A DNA stretch of 64,000 nucleotides from JAWLHK01 sp041690355 [NCBI: bacterium] (GTDB lineage: Bacteria > J088 > JAWLBW01), in contig JAWLHK010000010.1 in the NCBI GenBank assembly GCA_041690355.1, forward strand, positions 1 through 64,000. Reading direction: 5' to 3'. This document shows positions 44,617 to 52,537 of this stretch, one piece after another (within the stretch, counting starts at the first letter, position 1; every line of letters starts with the position of its first letter). The notes under the pieces are model-generated. The model saw only the letters and a program-made list of their open reading frames with translations. It did not search any database and was not told the origin of the DNA. Made by a program: the position numbers and the translations under genes.

Positions 44617-45146
44617 GGCCGTGCGTCCCTTTCCCCGGCATCGGGATCGAGTTGCAGTTCGAGCAACGCCTTTTCGTCGACCGCCACGGTGAACTTCGCC
44701 GTGCGCGGTTTGAACCCCTCGGCCTCGACGCGGATCCGATAGGTTCCCGGCGCGAGCATCCCGGCATAACCGTCATCCAGTATCGTAAGACGGTGGACAG
44801 CCGGCTCGATGGCGAGGGCGGCGCGCACAGAAGACTGGCGGGCATCGATGACACGGATGAAGACGTAGGCCCACTCTGCGGGGCAGCCGCTCTCGGTTTT
44901 TGCAGCGAGCAGCGCACACCGATCCTGCATGCCGGGCAGACCGTCGCCGTCCGGATCGGGGCGAACCGCCCGGGTCTGCGTGACCGGCTCCTGTGGGGAA
45001 TGCTGGGCGTGCGGCGAAACGTCTTGCACGGCCGTGTCGGCCGCACGCCCGGAGGCGCAGGCCGTTATCAGAAGAACGATACACGTCAGAGCCCACGGGT
45101 TCCCGACGCGGCCGAGCATCAGCCCGTGCAGCAGTGCGATGCGCAT
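44613..45146 (-). CDS. Lipoprotein with calcium-loop and PEGA-like domain
   Basis: The 177-residue protein has a signal ending in a lipobox (CIVLLITACAS). A TSP3-like calcium loop follows (DPDGDGLPGMQDRC). The C-terminal half (about 95-165) is a PEGA or carboxypeptidase-regulatory-like fold (AYVFIRVIDARQS, GYAGMLAPGTYRIRVEAEGFKPRTAKFTV). Lead gene of the unit with the FecR-like protein. The -10 box TAGGAT lies six bases before the ATG and overlaps the stop codon of the upstream PAS-GAF gene. An internal start at residue 10 (MLGRVGN) is possible. Confidence 0.75.
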   Translation of the reverse strand: MRIALLHGLMLGRVGNPWALTCIVLLITACASGRAADTAVQDVSPHAQHSPQEPVTQTRAVRPDPDGDGLPGMQDRCALLAAKTESGCPAEWAYVFIRVIDARQSSVRAALAIEPAVHRLTILDDGYAGMLAPGTYRIRVEAEGFKPRTAKFTVAVDEKALLELQLDPDAGERDARP

Positions 45147-45152
45147 ACCCGT

Positions 45153-45158
45153 ATCCTA
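45153..45158 (-). promoter_or_regulatory. -10 box six bases before the start codon, overlapping a stop
   Basis: TAGGAT (45158 to 45153) is followed by six bases and the ATG at 45146. Its TAG is the stop codon of the upstream PAS-GAF gene. Confidence 0.4.
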
Positions 45159-46178
45159 GCGGCGGTCGGGCGGGCCGGCAAGGGGGTCGGCAGAAGGAGC
45201 AAGCTGCGCTTCGAGCTCCCGGATGCGTTGCTTCAGCTCGACCATACGCAGTTCCCGATCGACGGCAACACGGTTGAACTTCTCGAGCTCATCGTTGCGC
45301 TCACGGAGGGCTTCGATGCCGATGATGTGGTCGAGCAGCAGGCTCATCTGCGTGGCCATGACCGCGAAGAACTCAACGTCATGCGCGGTGAAGCGATGCC
45401 CGGCCAGCGTGAACAGGTTCATGCAGCCAAGGACGCGATCCTGCACGACGAGGGGATAGCACAGGAAATTGCGCATGCCGATCTTGCGCAGGCGCGGGAA
45501 GACGAGTTCGGGGTGGGATCCGATATCGTCGAGAAAGATGGGGGTGCGCAGTTGAACCGCCCGGCTCGTAAATCCCTGTCCGGGCCGGAGAATGCGCACC
45601 TTCTCGCGGAGCTCGGGATCAATGCCCAGATCGGCCACCATGCACAGGCCCGGCTCGTCATCGCGGACGGTATAGACGCAGCCGCCGTCGGCCGCCACCG
45701 CCGCGACGCACTGTGCCAGCATCGACCGCAGCTGCATTTCGGGCTCGCCCGGTCGAACGGCCTCCATCGCGAGGGCGCGCAGCGTCTCGAGTTCGCTGTT
45801 CCGTTCGGTGAGCGCGAGACGCTCCCGGTCCTCTTCGGTCACGTTGCGCAGTAGAACCTTCAAGCCCGCCTCGTCGCGCAGCCCCGTCGCGGCAAAGTGG
45901 ACGATGCGTCCGTCGCGCCGCGCCTGTGAAAACCGTTCGGGTACGGTGGACGGAGCCGCGGCCAGCCCGGCGCTCCATTCCGCCCATCCGCGAAGGCGGG
46001 GAAAAAAGGTGGCGCAGAAGCCACGGTCGGCCAGGGCCGATCCGGTATCGGGAAAGCCGAGAAATCGCGCCGCTTCATCGTCGAGGGCGCAGATGCGCCC
46101 GTCGTGGTCGAGGCTGAACCGGGCGAACCCGAATGGGGCGAGAAGCTGCGGCAGCGTGTCCGGCGAATCGATGGCCAT
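45156..46178 (-). CDS. PAS-GAF protein with coiled-coil tail, no output domain
   Basis: The 340-residue soluble protein has a PAS-like region (about 10-110: FGFARFSLDHDGRICALDDEAARFLGF, then KVLLRNVTEEDRE), a GAF domain (about 145-295: QCVAAVAADGGCVYTVRDDEPG, RPGQGFTSRAVQLRTPIFLDDI, VLGCMNLFTL) and a final coiled coil (ERNDELEKFNRVAVDRELRMVELKQRIREL). There is no kinase, cyclase or DNA-binding domain, so it probably acts through partners. It is divergent from the HisKA_3 kinase, 104 bp apart, and may work with it. Confidence 0.82.
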   Translation of the reverse strand: MAIDSPDTLPQLLAPFGFARFSLDHDGRICALDDEAARFLGFPDTGSALADRGFCATFFPRLRGWAEWSAGLAAAPSTVPERFSQARRDGRIVHFAATGLRDEAGLKVLLRNVTEEDRERLALTERNSELETLRALAMEAVRPGEPEMQLRSMLAQCVAAVAADGGCVYTVRDDEPGLCMVADLGIDPELREKVRILRPGQGFTSRAVQLRTPIFLDDIGSHPELVFPRLRKIGMRNFLCYPLVVQDRVLGCMNLFTLAGHRFTAHDVEFFAVMATQMSLLLDHIIGIEALRERNDELEKFNRVAVDRELRMVELKQRIRELEAQLAPSADPLAGPPDRR

Positions 46179-46282
46179 GGAAAATTCAAGCTATCAGGAG
46201 CGTGCGCCGCTTTCAATGCAGGACCCTGTCACGCAGGGGCCCGCGTGGCGCAGCGGCGGCGATATGGTACTTTGACAGGCGC

Positions 46283-47470
46283 ATGGCTATCCGCGACGAA
46301 TTTCGCTACTGGTATTGCCTGCCCGAGCGTTCGCAGGAGCACCCGATTCACGACTGGCGGCTGTTCAGGCGGTACTTGGCCGTCATGCTGCTCGTGCTCG
46401 CGCCCTTTCTCAGTTCCGAGGTCCAGGCGCTCACGGGCATTCCCCTCCATCGGGCCGCCGCGTTCGTCGCCCTGCACGTAACGCTGACGGCGGTAGGCAC
46501 GTGGCGGCGCGGCTATGCGCTGCAGCACCTCGAGAACGCCGTCATGACCGCCCTGCTGCCCTTCGTGGCCGCGGCCGCGACCCCGGTGCTCTGGGTTTTC
46601 TATCTGCTCTCGGCCATCAACGACGCCGTGCTCTTCCGGGGAAGCCGTTTTCACGCCCTGATCCTGGCCGTGCTCCCCTGGATCATGTTCGGGATGAGCC
46701 GCGCAACCGGCGCACTTGCCGACCTGCCTTTCGGGGTCGTGCTGATCGTCGCGCTCCTGACCCCGACGTTCTATCTCTGGGTCGCTTCGGTGCTGGATCG
46801 ATACGATTCCATCGTCAGCCAGAACCGGATCCTGCTGGCGAGCGCTTCGCGCCAGGAAGAGCGCGAGCGCATCAGCGCCGATCTGCACGACGGCGTGGGG
46901 GCGAACCTCACCGGTCTCGTCCTGCGTTGCGAGATGGCGCGCGAGGCCTTGCGGGTCGAGCCGGGGCTGGCTTCGGGAATTCTGGAGGAAATGGAGCGGT
47001 TGAGCCGCGACGCGCTGCGCCAGGTGCGCCTCACCGTGCGGTCGCTCGTGCACGAGCCGCTGCTCCCCGAGGAGTTTGGCTCGACGCTGCGCTCCATCGC
47101 CAACGAGGCGGCCCCGGGGCGCACGCGGATTACGGTCAACGCCGGCGACTCGGGACGCCTCAGCGCCGAGCTCGCCTACAACCTGCTGCTGCTGAGCGCC
47201 GAGGCAATCAACAATTCCGTACGCCACGGCGAGGCAGGCAGTATCGATATCGTGTTTACGTGGACGCCCGCCGAGTGGAGCCTCGAAGTTCACGACGACG
47301 GCGTGGGGGTCGGCGGCTCCCCGAACGGACGCCTTCCGCTCCGGTCCATCGACCGGCGTGCCGTGCGCATCGGCGCCGAGGTCGACGTGCGGTCGCATCC
47401 TGGCGGCGGCCTGGGCCTGCTCGTACGCGGTCTTCGCGAGCCCCAGCCCGCGGCAGTCAGCGGCCCGTAA
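46283..47470 (+). CDS. Membrane sensor histidine kinase of the NarX/HisKA_3 type
   Basis: The 395-residue protein has five or six membrane helices in residues 28-175 (FRRYLAVMLLVLAPFL, AAAFVALHVTLTAVGTW, TPVLWVFYLLSAINDAVLF, VLIVALLTPTFYLWVASV). A HisKA_3 dimerisation helix follows, with the phospho-acceptor in ISADLHDGVGANLTGLV (about residue 203). The C-terminal HATPase_c (AEAINNSVRHGEAGSIDI, HDDGVGVGG) is short but keeps N and G boxes. Such kinases usually pair with a NarL-type regulator; none is in the window, so it is an orphan here. Its 3' end overlaps the convergent enoyl-CoA hydratase by 14 bp. Confidence 0.9.
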   Translation: MAIRDEFRYWYCLPERSQEHPIHDWRLFRRYLAVMLLVLAPFLSSEVQALTGIPLHRAAAFVALHVTLTAVGTWRRGYALQHLENAVMTALLPFVAAAATPVLWVFYLLSAINDAVLFRGSRFHALILAVLPWIMFGMSRATGALADLPFGVVLIVALLTPTFYLWVASVLDRYDSIVSQNRILLASASRQEERERISADLHDGVGANLTGLVLRCEMAREALRVEPGLASGILEEMERLSRDALRQVRLTVRSLVHEPLLPEEFGSTLRSIANEAAPGRTRITVNAGDSGRLSAELAYNLLLLSAEAINNSVRHGEAGSIDIVFTWTPAEWSLEVHDDGVGVGGSPNGRLPLRSIDRRAVRIGAEVDVRSHPGGGLGLLVRGLREPQPAAVSGP

Positions 47471-48236
47471 AGGTGGGCGCCCGCTTCTCGACGAATGCCG
47501 CCACCCCTTCGGCGGCATCGTCACTCGCGAACGCAGTTTCGCGAATCTGCTGCACGAAGGCCAGATCTTCGGGCCCGAGCTTCACGGCCGCCAGCCGGCG
47601 AATCATGCGCGCATGCCCCCGGTGCGAAAGCGGCGCGAGGGAGGCTATCTCCGCGACGCGCGCCCGGATCTCGGTTTCGAACGAAGCGGCCGGAAACACG
47701 CCGTTGACCAGCCCGATGGCGAAGGCGTGCGCGGCCGGCACATTGCGCGCCGAGTAGAAAATCTCGGCCGTGTTCGCGGGGCCCACGAGCGAAACGAAGC
47801 GGCCAATCCCCTCCGGCGTGTAGACGATGCCGAGTTTCGCCGGCGGCATCCCCAGGGTCGCGTGTTCGACGGCCCAACGGATATCGCAGGTCACCGCCAG
47901 CTCGCAGCCGGCGCCCACGGCGTGACCGTTGACGATCGCAACGGTCGGCATCGGCATTTCGGCGAGCTGCCGCAGCGTTTCGGTAAGATCGACGGCCGCG
48001 TCGCGCGGCGTCTCCTGCACCTCGGCGAAGCTGCGCAGATCGTAGCCCGCGCTGAACGCCTGTTCGCCCTCGCCGCGGATGACGAGACACCGGATGTCTT
48101 CGTCGGCGGCCACGGTTTCGAGGTGGGCCCGCAGATCACGCAGAATGGCGGGGGTGACGGCGTTGCGCCGCTTGGGGTGAAACAGGGTCAGCCAGGCGGC
48201 GTGCCCGTCGATGTGCAGCGATACTCCGCTTTCCAT
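47457..48236 (-). CDS. Enoyl-CoA hydratase/isomerase family protein
   Basis: The 259-residue protein is of usual crotonase length. The oxyanion-hole segments are AFSAGYDLRSF (about residue 60) and NGHAVGAGCELAVTCDIRWA (about 103). The catalytic region has GIVYTPEGIGRFVSLVGPANTAEI, where the Glu in TPEG fits one of the two acidic residues of hydratases. It acts on acyl-CoA thioesters in the cytoplasm. Last gene of the long tol-tsaD run, 25 bp after tsaD; no metabolic link with the others is obvious. Confidence 0.92.
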   Translation of the reverse strand: MESGVSLHIDGHAAWLTLFHPKRRNAVTPAILRDLRAHLETVAADEDIRCLVIRGEGEQAFSAGYDLRSFAEVQETPRDAAVDLTETLRQLAEMPMPTVAIVNGHAVGAGCELAVTCDIRWAVEHATLGMPPAKLGIVYTPEGIGRFVSLVGPANTAEIFYSARNVPAAHAFAIGLVNGVFPAASFETEIRARVAEIASLAPLSHRGHARMIRRLAAVKLGPEDLAFVQQIRETAFASDDAAEGVAAFVEKRAPTFTGR

Positions 48237-48261
48237 GAAGAATCCTTTCCGGACCGGGGGA

Positions 48262-49272
48262 TCAGGCCGCGGGCCAGCGTACCTGTTCGAGCGGCCAGTG
48301 CGTGCGCACCTGAAGCCGCAGATCGTCGACCGCCCCTTCGGCCAGGCGCAGCGCGCCGACGGCCCCGATCATGGCCGCGTTGTCGGTGCACAGATCGAAG
48401 GAGGGAAAAATGACTTCGCGCCCGGCAGCGCGCTCTTCGAAGCTGCGCCGGAGCCGCCGGTTCGCCGCCACCCCGCCGGCGACGACGATACGGTCATACC
48501 CGTGTTCAGCCGCTGCGCGCAAGGTCTTGGTGACCAGGCTGTCGACGATGGCCTCCTGCACCGAGGCGGCCAGGTCGGCAACCTGATCGTCGTTCAGCCG
48601 GCCCATCGATTCGACCTGCTGCCGAACGGCGGTCTTGAGGCCCGAGAACGAGAAGTCATAGCCCGGATCGCGCTGCAGGCCGCGGGGAAATTCGTAGCGG
48701 CGCGGATCTCCGAGGGGCGAAACCTTGTCGATCGACACACCGCCGGGATACGGCAGGTTGAGCAGGACGGCGGCCTTGTCGAACGCCTCGCCGGCCGCGT
48801 CGTCGCGCGTGCGTCCGAGCAGCCGGTAGCTTCCCGGACGATCGATGCCGTACAGATGCGTGTGGCCGCCCGAGACGACGAGGCCGAGCAGCGGGAAGCG
48901 CACGTCACGTTCGAGCAGTACGGCGAGCAGGTGGGCTTCGATGTGGTGCACGCCGATGAGCGGAATTCCCAGGCGATAGGCCAGGCCGCGCGCGAACGAA
49001 AGCCCGACCAGCAGGCTCCCCACGAGGCCGGGGCCCGAGGTTACGGCGATCGCCTCCAGATCGGATTCCTTCGTGCCCCCTTCTTCGAGCACGCGCCGGA
49101 CGACCGGATACATGGCGGCCACGTGCTCGCGGCCGGCGATTTCGGGAACGACGCCGCCATACGGAGCGTGCACGGCGGCCTGCGAGCCGACGACGGAGGC
49201 GACGAGACGGTTGCGCCGGTTGACCAGGGCGGCGGCGGTTTCGTCGCAGCTTGTTTCGAGAGCCAGAATCAT
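48262..49272 (-). CDS. tsaD: tRNA threonylcarbamoyladenosine synthase subunit TsaD
   Basis: The 336-residue ASKHA ATPase is of family length. Signatures: MILALETSCDETAAALV at the N-terminus, YGGVVPEIAGREH, the metal-binding HHIEAH (about residues 108-113), VVSGGHTHLY and GGVAANRRLR. It transfers threonylcarbamoyl to A37 of ANN-decoding tRNAs together with TsaB and TsaE; neither is in the window. It lies in an eleven-gene run with short gaps, downstream of the PrcB-like gene. Confidence 0.97.
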   Translation of the reverse strand: MILALETSCDETAAALVNRRNRLVASVVGSQAAVHAPYGGVVPEIAGREHVAAMYPVVRRVLEEGGTKESDLEAIAVTSGPGLVGSLLVGLSFARGLAYRLGIPLIGVHHIEAHLLAVLLERDVRFPLLGLVVSGGHTHLYGIDRPGSYRLLGRTRDDAAGEAFDKAAVLLNLPYPGGVSIDKVSPLGDPRRYEFPRGLQRDPGYDFSFSGLKTAVRQQVESMGRLNDDQVADLAASVQEAIVDSLVTKTLRAAAEHGYDRIVVAGGVAANRRLRRSFEERAAGREVIFPSFDLCTDNAAMIGAVGALRLAEGAVDDLRLQVRTHWPLEQVRWPAA

Positions 49273-49284
49273 GTGCGCGAGCAG

Positions 49285-49767
49285 TCAGGGGTACTGAACT
49301 TCCTTGTTGCCGGGGGCGACGAATTTCTCTTCGACATCGAGGCCGCGAAACGGGTCGACGACGAGGGCGAGAAACGGATGCCCGCGTTTTTTCGAGCCGC
49401 TCCAGGTGACTTCGACTTCGACGGAAAGCCGGTTGCCGACGGGAAGCACCTTGCGCGGCTTGAGGGTGTACTGGCCCTTGGCGGGAGACTTATAGATGAC
49501 GAGCACACGATGTTTCTTGAAATCGACCTTCAGGGTTCCATCGTACAGATAGCCCCACATTTTTTTCCACTCGGCCTCGCTGCGGATTACACGGTAGGAA
49601 AGACGGGCTCCCTTGGGGCTCAGGGCGGTGCCTGCCTTCGAAAAGCGCAGCGGCTGATCGCCCAGGAACTGGTTGTGATGGCGCAGCAGAACTTCGCCCT
49701 GCTGGGCGGCGGCGGGGGAGGCAGACAGCGCGAGGGCCGTCAGGATGAATACCAGCGTGCGGGTCAT
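49285..49767 (-). CDS. PrcB-like secreted protein
   Basis: The 160-residue protein has a signal peptide (LVFILTALALSASPAAAQ). The mature domain fits the PrcB C-terminal family: YRVIRSEAEWKKMWGYL, then VDFKKHRVLVIYKSPAKGQYTLKPRKVLPVGNRLSVEVEVTW and HPFLALVVDPFRG. In the Treponema dentilisin complex PrcB is a lipoprotein partner of a protease; here no protease is adjacent, so the role is open. It lies between the cysteine desulfurase and tsaD genes on the same strand, with gaps of 17 and 12 bp. Confidence 0.75.
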   Translation of the reverse strand: MTRTLVFILTALALSASPAAAQQGEVLLRHHNQFLGDQPLRFSKAGTALSPKGARLSYRVIRSEAEWKKMWGYLYDGTLKVDFKKHRVLVIYKSPAKGQYTLKPRKVLPVGNRLSVEVEVTWSGSKKRGHPFLALVVDPFRGLDVEEKFVAPGNKEVQYP

Positions 49768-49784
49768 GTTCTTTCCTCCTGTGC

Positions 49785-50915
49785 CTAAATGATACCGCGC
49801 AGCGCGTCGAGAAAGTACTCGATGTCGGCCGCGCTCGTGAAGACGCCGGGGCTGACTCGCACCGCGCCCCCCGCCAGACTGCCCGCCCGCCGGTGCGCGC
49901 CCGGAGCGCAGTGCAGGCCGCCGCGCACGGCGATGCCGCCCGCAGCGAGCCGGCCCGCCACCTCTTCGCTGTTACGCCCGCGCACGGCGAAGGTGACCAG
50001 GTTGGCCCGATCGTTCTCTTCGACGGCGCTCAGGATGGCGACCTCCGGAAACACCGCGAGCGCTTCGAGAAGGTGCCGGATGTGCTCACGCTTGCGTGCG
50101 AGTACGCTTCTGCGCGGCTGTCCGGCCAGCCATTGCACGCCGGCGGCCAATCCCGCGATGCCCGGGAGATTGTGCGTTCCGGCTTCCAGGCGTTCGGGCA
50201 TGTCTTCGGGCATCTCTGCGCGGGAACTTTCGGTGCCCGTGCCCCCTTCGCGCCACGTGTCGAGCCTCAGGTCTTCGCGCACATAGAGCAGACCCACACC
50301 GGGCGGACCCAGCAGACCTTTATGGCCCGGCACGGCAAGCATGCCCCATCCGGCGGCGCCGGCGTCGATGTCGACGTAGCCCGCCGTCTGGGCCGCATCG
50401 ACGAGCAGCGGCACGCCGCGGCGCTTCGTCTCGAGGCCCAACTCTTCGAGCGGATTGACGGCGCCCAGGACGTTGGAGGCGTGCGTGCAGACCATGAGGC
50501 GCGTCTCCGGTTCGATCGCGGCGAGCATGGTTCGCGGAGCGATGCGCCCCGCCGCATCGGCCGGCACGCGGGTTACGCGCACGCCGCGGCGCTCGAGCGC
50601 GGCCAGCGGCCGTACGACCGCGTTGTGCTCGATGTCGCTGACGACGACATGGTCTCCGGGACGCAGCCACCCCTTGAGGGCCATGTTGAGCGAGTCGGTG
50701 GCGCCGGCCGTGAACACCAGGCGCGCGCTGTCTGACACACCGAGAAAGCGGGCGATCTCCTCGCGCCAGCCGAAGAGGTCGCGGGTGGCGGCCATGCCGG
50801 GGCCGTGCGCGCCGCGGTTGGCGCTGGCCCCGCGCCGCAGGGTCTGATCGACCGCGGCGTATACCGCCTCGGGCCGCGGGTGCGCGCTGGCGGCGTTATC
50901 CAGATAGACGTCCAC
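49785..50915 (-). CDS. Cysteine desulfurase family PLP enzyme
   Basis: The 376-residue class V aminotransferase-fold protein begins YLDNAASAHPRPEAV. PLP lysine in VPGHKGLLGPPGVG (about residue 197), PLP-binding Asp in LLVDAAQTAGY (about 171), His in SDIEHNAVVRPL and the active-site Cys in RGGLHCAPGAHRRAG (about residue 335). The Cys-loop type fits the am_tr_V_EF2568 subgroup of cysteine desulfurases, not IscS. It would remove sulfur from cysteine, giving alanine. It sits between the cpoB and prcB-like genes, and no Fe-S scaffold gene is near. Confidence 0.91.
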   Translation of the reverse strand: MDVYLDNAASAHPRPEAVYAAVDQTLRRGASANRGAHGPGMAATRDLFGWREEIARFLGVSDSARLVFTAGATDSLNMALKGWLRPGDHVVVSDIEHNAVVRPLAALERRGVRVTRVPADAAGRIAPRTMLAAIEPETRLMVCTHASNVLGAVNPLEELGLETKRRGVPLLVDAAQTAGYVDIDAGAAGWGMLAVPGHKGLLGPPGVGLLYVREDLRLDTWREGGTGTESSRAEMPEDMPERLEAGTHNLPGIAGLAAGVQWLAGQPRRSVLARKREHIRHLLEALAVFPEVAILSAVEENDRANLVTFAVRGRNSEEVAGRLAAGGIAVRGGLHCAPGAHRRAGSLAGGAVRVSPGVFTSAADIEYFLDALRGII

Positions 50916-50942
50916 CGTGATTTCCCCGCCGCCCGCGCGGCG

Positions 50943-51740
50943 CTATGGGTTCTCTTTCAGGCGCCGTTCGGCTTCGGCGAACACAGGCGGATCCTGCTCA
51001 CGGCACTTCTGCACGACCTGATTATAAAAGACGCGGGCCTGTTTGGCTTCACCGATTTTCTCGAGCGCAAGACCGGATTTGAGGCCGGCAGCACAGAACT
51101 TGGGACTCTCCGGATATTCCTTGAGCACGGTCGTGTAGCGGCGCAGGGCGTCAAGGTATTTCTCCTTGCGGAAATGGCTCTCGCCGATCCAGAAGTGAGC
51201 GTTCGAGACGTACTTGCTGTCGGGGCGCGCGCGAAGCAGGTGTTCGAAGCCGGCCGTGGCCTCGTCGTACTTGCCGGCGTTGAACAACTCCAGCGCCTTC
51301 TGATACAGCGCCGCGTCGTCGGCCGCGCCCGTCGCCGGCGCTGCCGCGCGGCTCTTCTCCATCTCAGTGAGCTTGGCCTGCAGGTCGGTCAGCGTCGCCT
51401 CGAGGCTGTCGATGCGCTGCGCATTGGCGCTGAACCGGCTGGCGGTCGTATTCACGTCGGCGGCCCGGCTTTCGAGCACGGTCACGCGGTCGCCGAGCGA
51501 GTCCTGGCGCGCCCCCATCGAGGCGACGGTCTCGCGGATGGCCCGCGCCTCGGCGCTCGCCTTCTTCGAAGAGGACTCGATGGCCGCCTCGAGCTGCTCG
51601 CCGCGCGACTGCTGTTTCGATTCGAGCTCCTGCACGCGCGTTTCGAGCAGAACCGTGCGCCGGCGAAGCTGATCGACCTCTTCCATCGTTGCGCAGCCGC
51701 CCATCACGAGCAGCAGCGCCCCCGCGGCCGCGCGCATCAT
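50943..51740 (-). CDS. cpoB: Tol-Pal system protein CpoB/YbgF, lipoprotein form
   Basis: The 265-residue protein has a lipobox (LLLVMGGC, Cys about residue 15), a long coiled coil (about 20-125: VDQLRRRTVLLETRVQELESKQ) and three TPR-like repeats at the C-terminus (LYQKALELFNAGKYDEATAGFEHLLRARPDSKYV, NAHFWIGESHFRKEKYLDALRRY). E. coli CpoB is a soluble periplasmic protein, so the lipid anchor is a difference, also known from deltaproteobacterial versions. It links Tol-Pal constriction with peptidoglycan synthesis. The ATG overlaps the pal stop by 4 bp. Confidence 0.92.
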   Translation of the reverse strand: MMRAAAGALLLVMGGCATMEEVDQLRRRTVLLETRVQELESKQQSRGEQLEAAIESSSKKASAEARAIRETVASMGARQDSLGDRVTVLESRAADVNTTASRFSANAQRIDSLEATLTDLQAKLTEMEKSRAAAPATGAADDAALYQKALELFNAGKYDEATAGFEHLLRARPDSKYVSNAHFWIGESHFRKEKYLDALRRYTTVLKEYPESPKFCAAGLKSGLALEKIGEAKQARVFYNQVVQKCREQDPPVFAEAERRLKENP

Positions 51741-52513
51741 TTCACCACGAACTCGGCCCGGCGATTCTCGGACCATCCCGATTCGTCGTGGGCCTGGGAA
51801 ACGGGCATCTCTTCGCCGTAGCTGATGGTAGTCATGCGATCGGCTTCGACGCCGAGACGGATGAGGGCTTCGCGCACGGCGCCGGCGCGGCGCTCGCCGA
51901 GAGCCAGATTGTATTCTCCGGTTCCGCGTTCGTCGGTATGCCCTTCAATCTGGACGCGCACGCTGGGGCGCGCCTGAATCCATTCGGCATTGGCCTTCAC
52001 GATTTCGAGGGCCTCGGGCGACAGATTGGCGTCGTCGAATCCGAAGCCAACCGGGCGCAGGCCTTCGACGATGGAGCCCTCGCCGAGCGCGCCCTCTCCT
52101 GTGCGCGTGCGATCGATCTCGGCGGCGACTTCGGCTTCGGTAAAGCTGCGGCCTCCGAGACGCACACCGTCGCCGTCGCCGGCGCCGCCCGAACCCTTGC
52201 CGGCACCCTTGGTACCGGGGACGCACCTGGTATTGCGCGCGGCCTCGACGCGGGCCACCTCGGCGAGCTGCTGCGCCGTCTCGGCGCTCCTCTTCGCGTC
52301 GTCGTACTCCTTGTCGTTGTTCAGGCGGTACGTGCGCGCCATCATCTCTTCTGCGCTCTGGTACTCGGGAGTGGCGCAATCCGGGGCGCCGGCGTCGCGC
52401 GCGGCCTGCATGGCCGCTTCGGCGGCCTGAATCTGATCGACCGGCGACTTGGGGCACCCGGCAAGCAGGACCCCCAGAAGAAACAGGGCAGCGGCAGTCT
52501 TCATGCTTTTCAT
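51737..52513 (-). CDS. pal: Peptidoglycan-associated lipoprotein Pal with extra N-terminal domain
   Basis: The 258-residue protein has a lipobox (LLAGCP, Cys about 20), a helical DUF4398-like segment (about 25-95: QIQAAEAAMQAARDAGA, then EYDDAKRSAETAQQLAEVARVEA), a Gly-rich linker and a C-terminal OmpA-like peptidoglycan-binding domain (about 145-258: VGFGFDDANLSPEAL, IEGHTDERGTGEYNLALGERRA, ISYGEEMP). E. coli Pal lacks the helical part. Pal anchors the outer membrane to the cell wall through diaminopimelate. It lies 24 bp downstream of tolB. Confidence 0.95.
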   Translation of the reverse strand: MKSMKTAAALFLLGVLLAGCPKSPVDQIQAAEAAMQAARDAGAPDCATPEYQSAEEMMARTYRLNNDKEYDDAKRSAETAQQLAEVARVEAARNTRCVPGTKGAGKGSGGAGDGDGVRLGGRSFTEAEVAAEIDRTRTGEGALGEGSIVEGLRPVGFGFDDANLSPEALEIVKANAEWIQARPSVRVQIEGHTDERGTGEYNLALGERRAGAVREALIRLGVEADRMTTISYGEEMPVSQAHDESGWSENRRAEFVVK

Positions 52514-52537
52514 ACTCTGGTTACCCGAAATTCTGGT

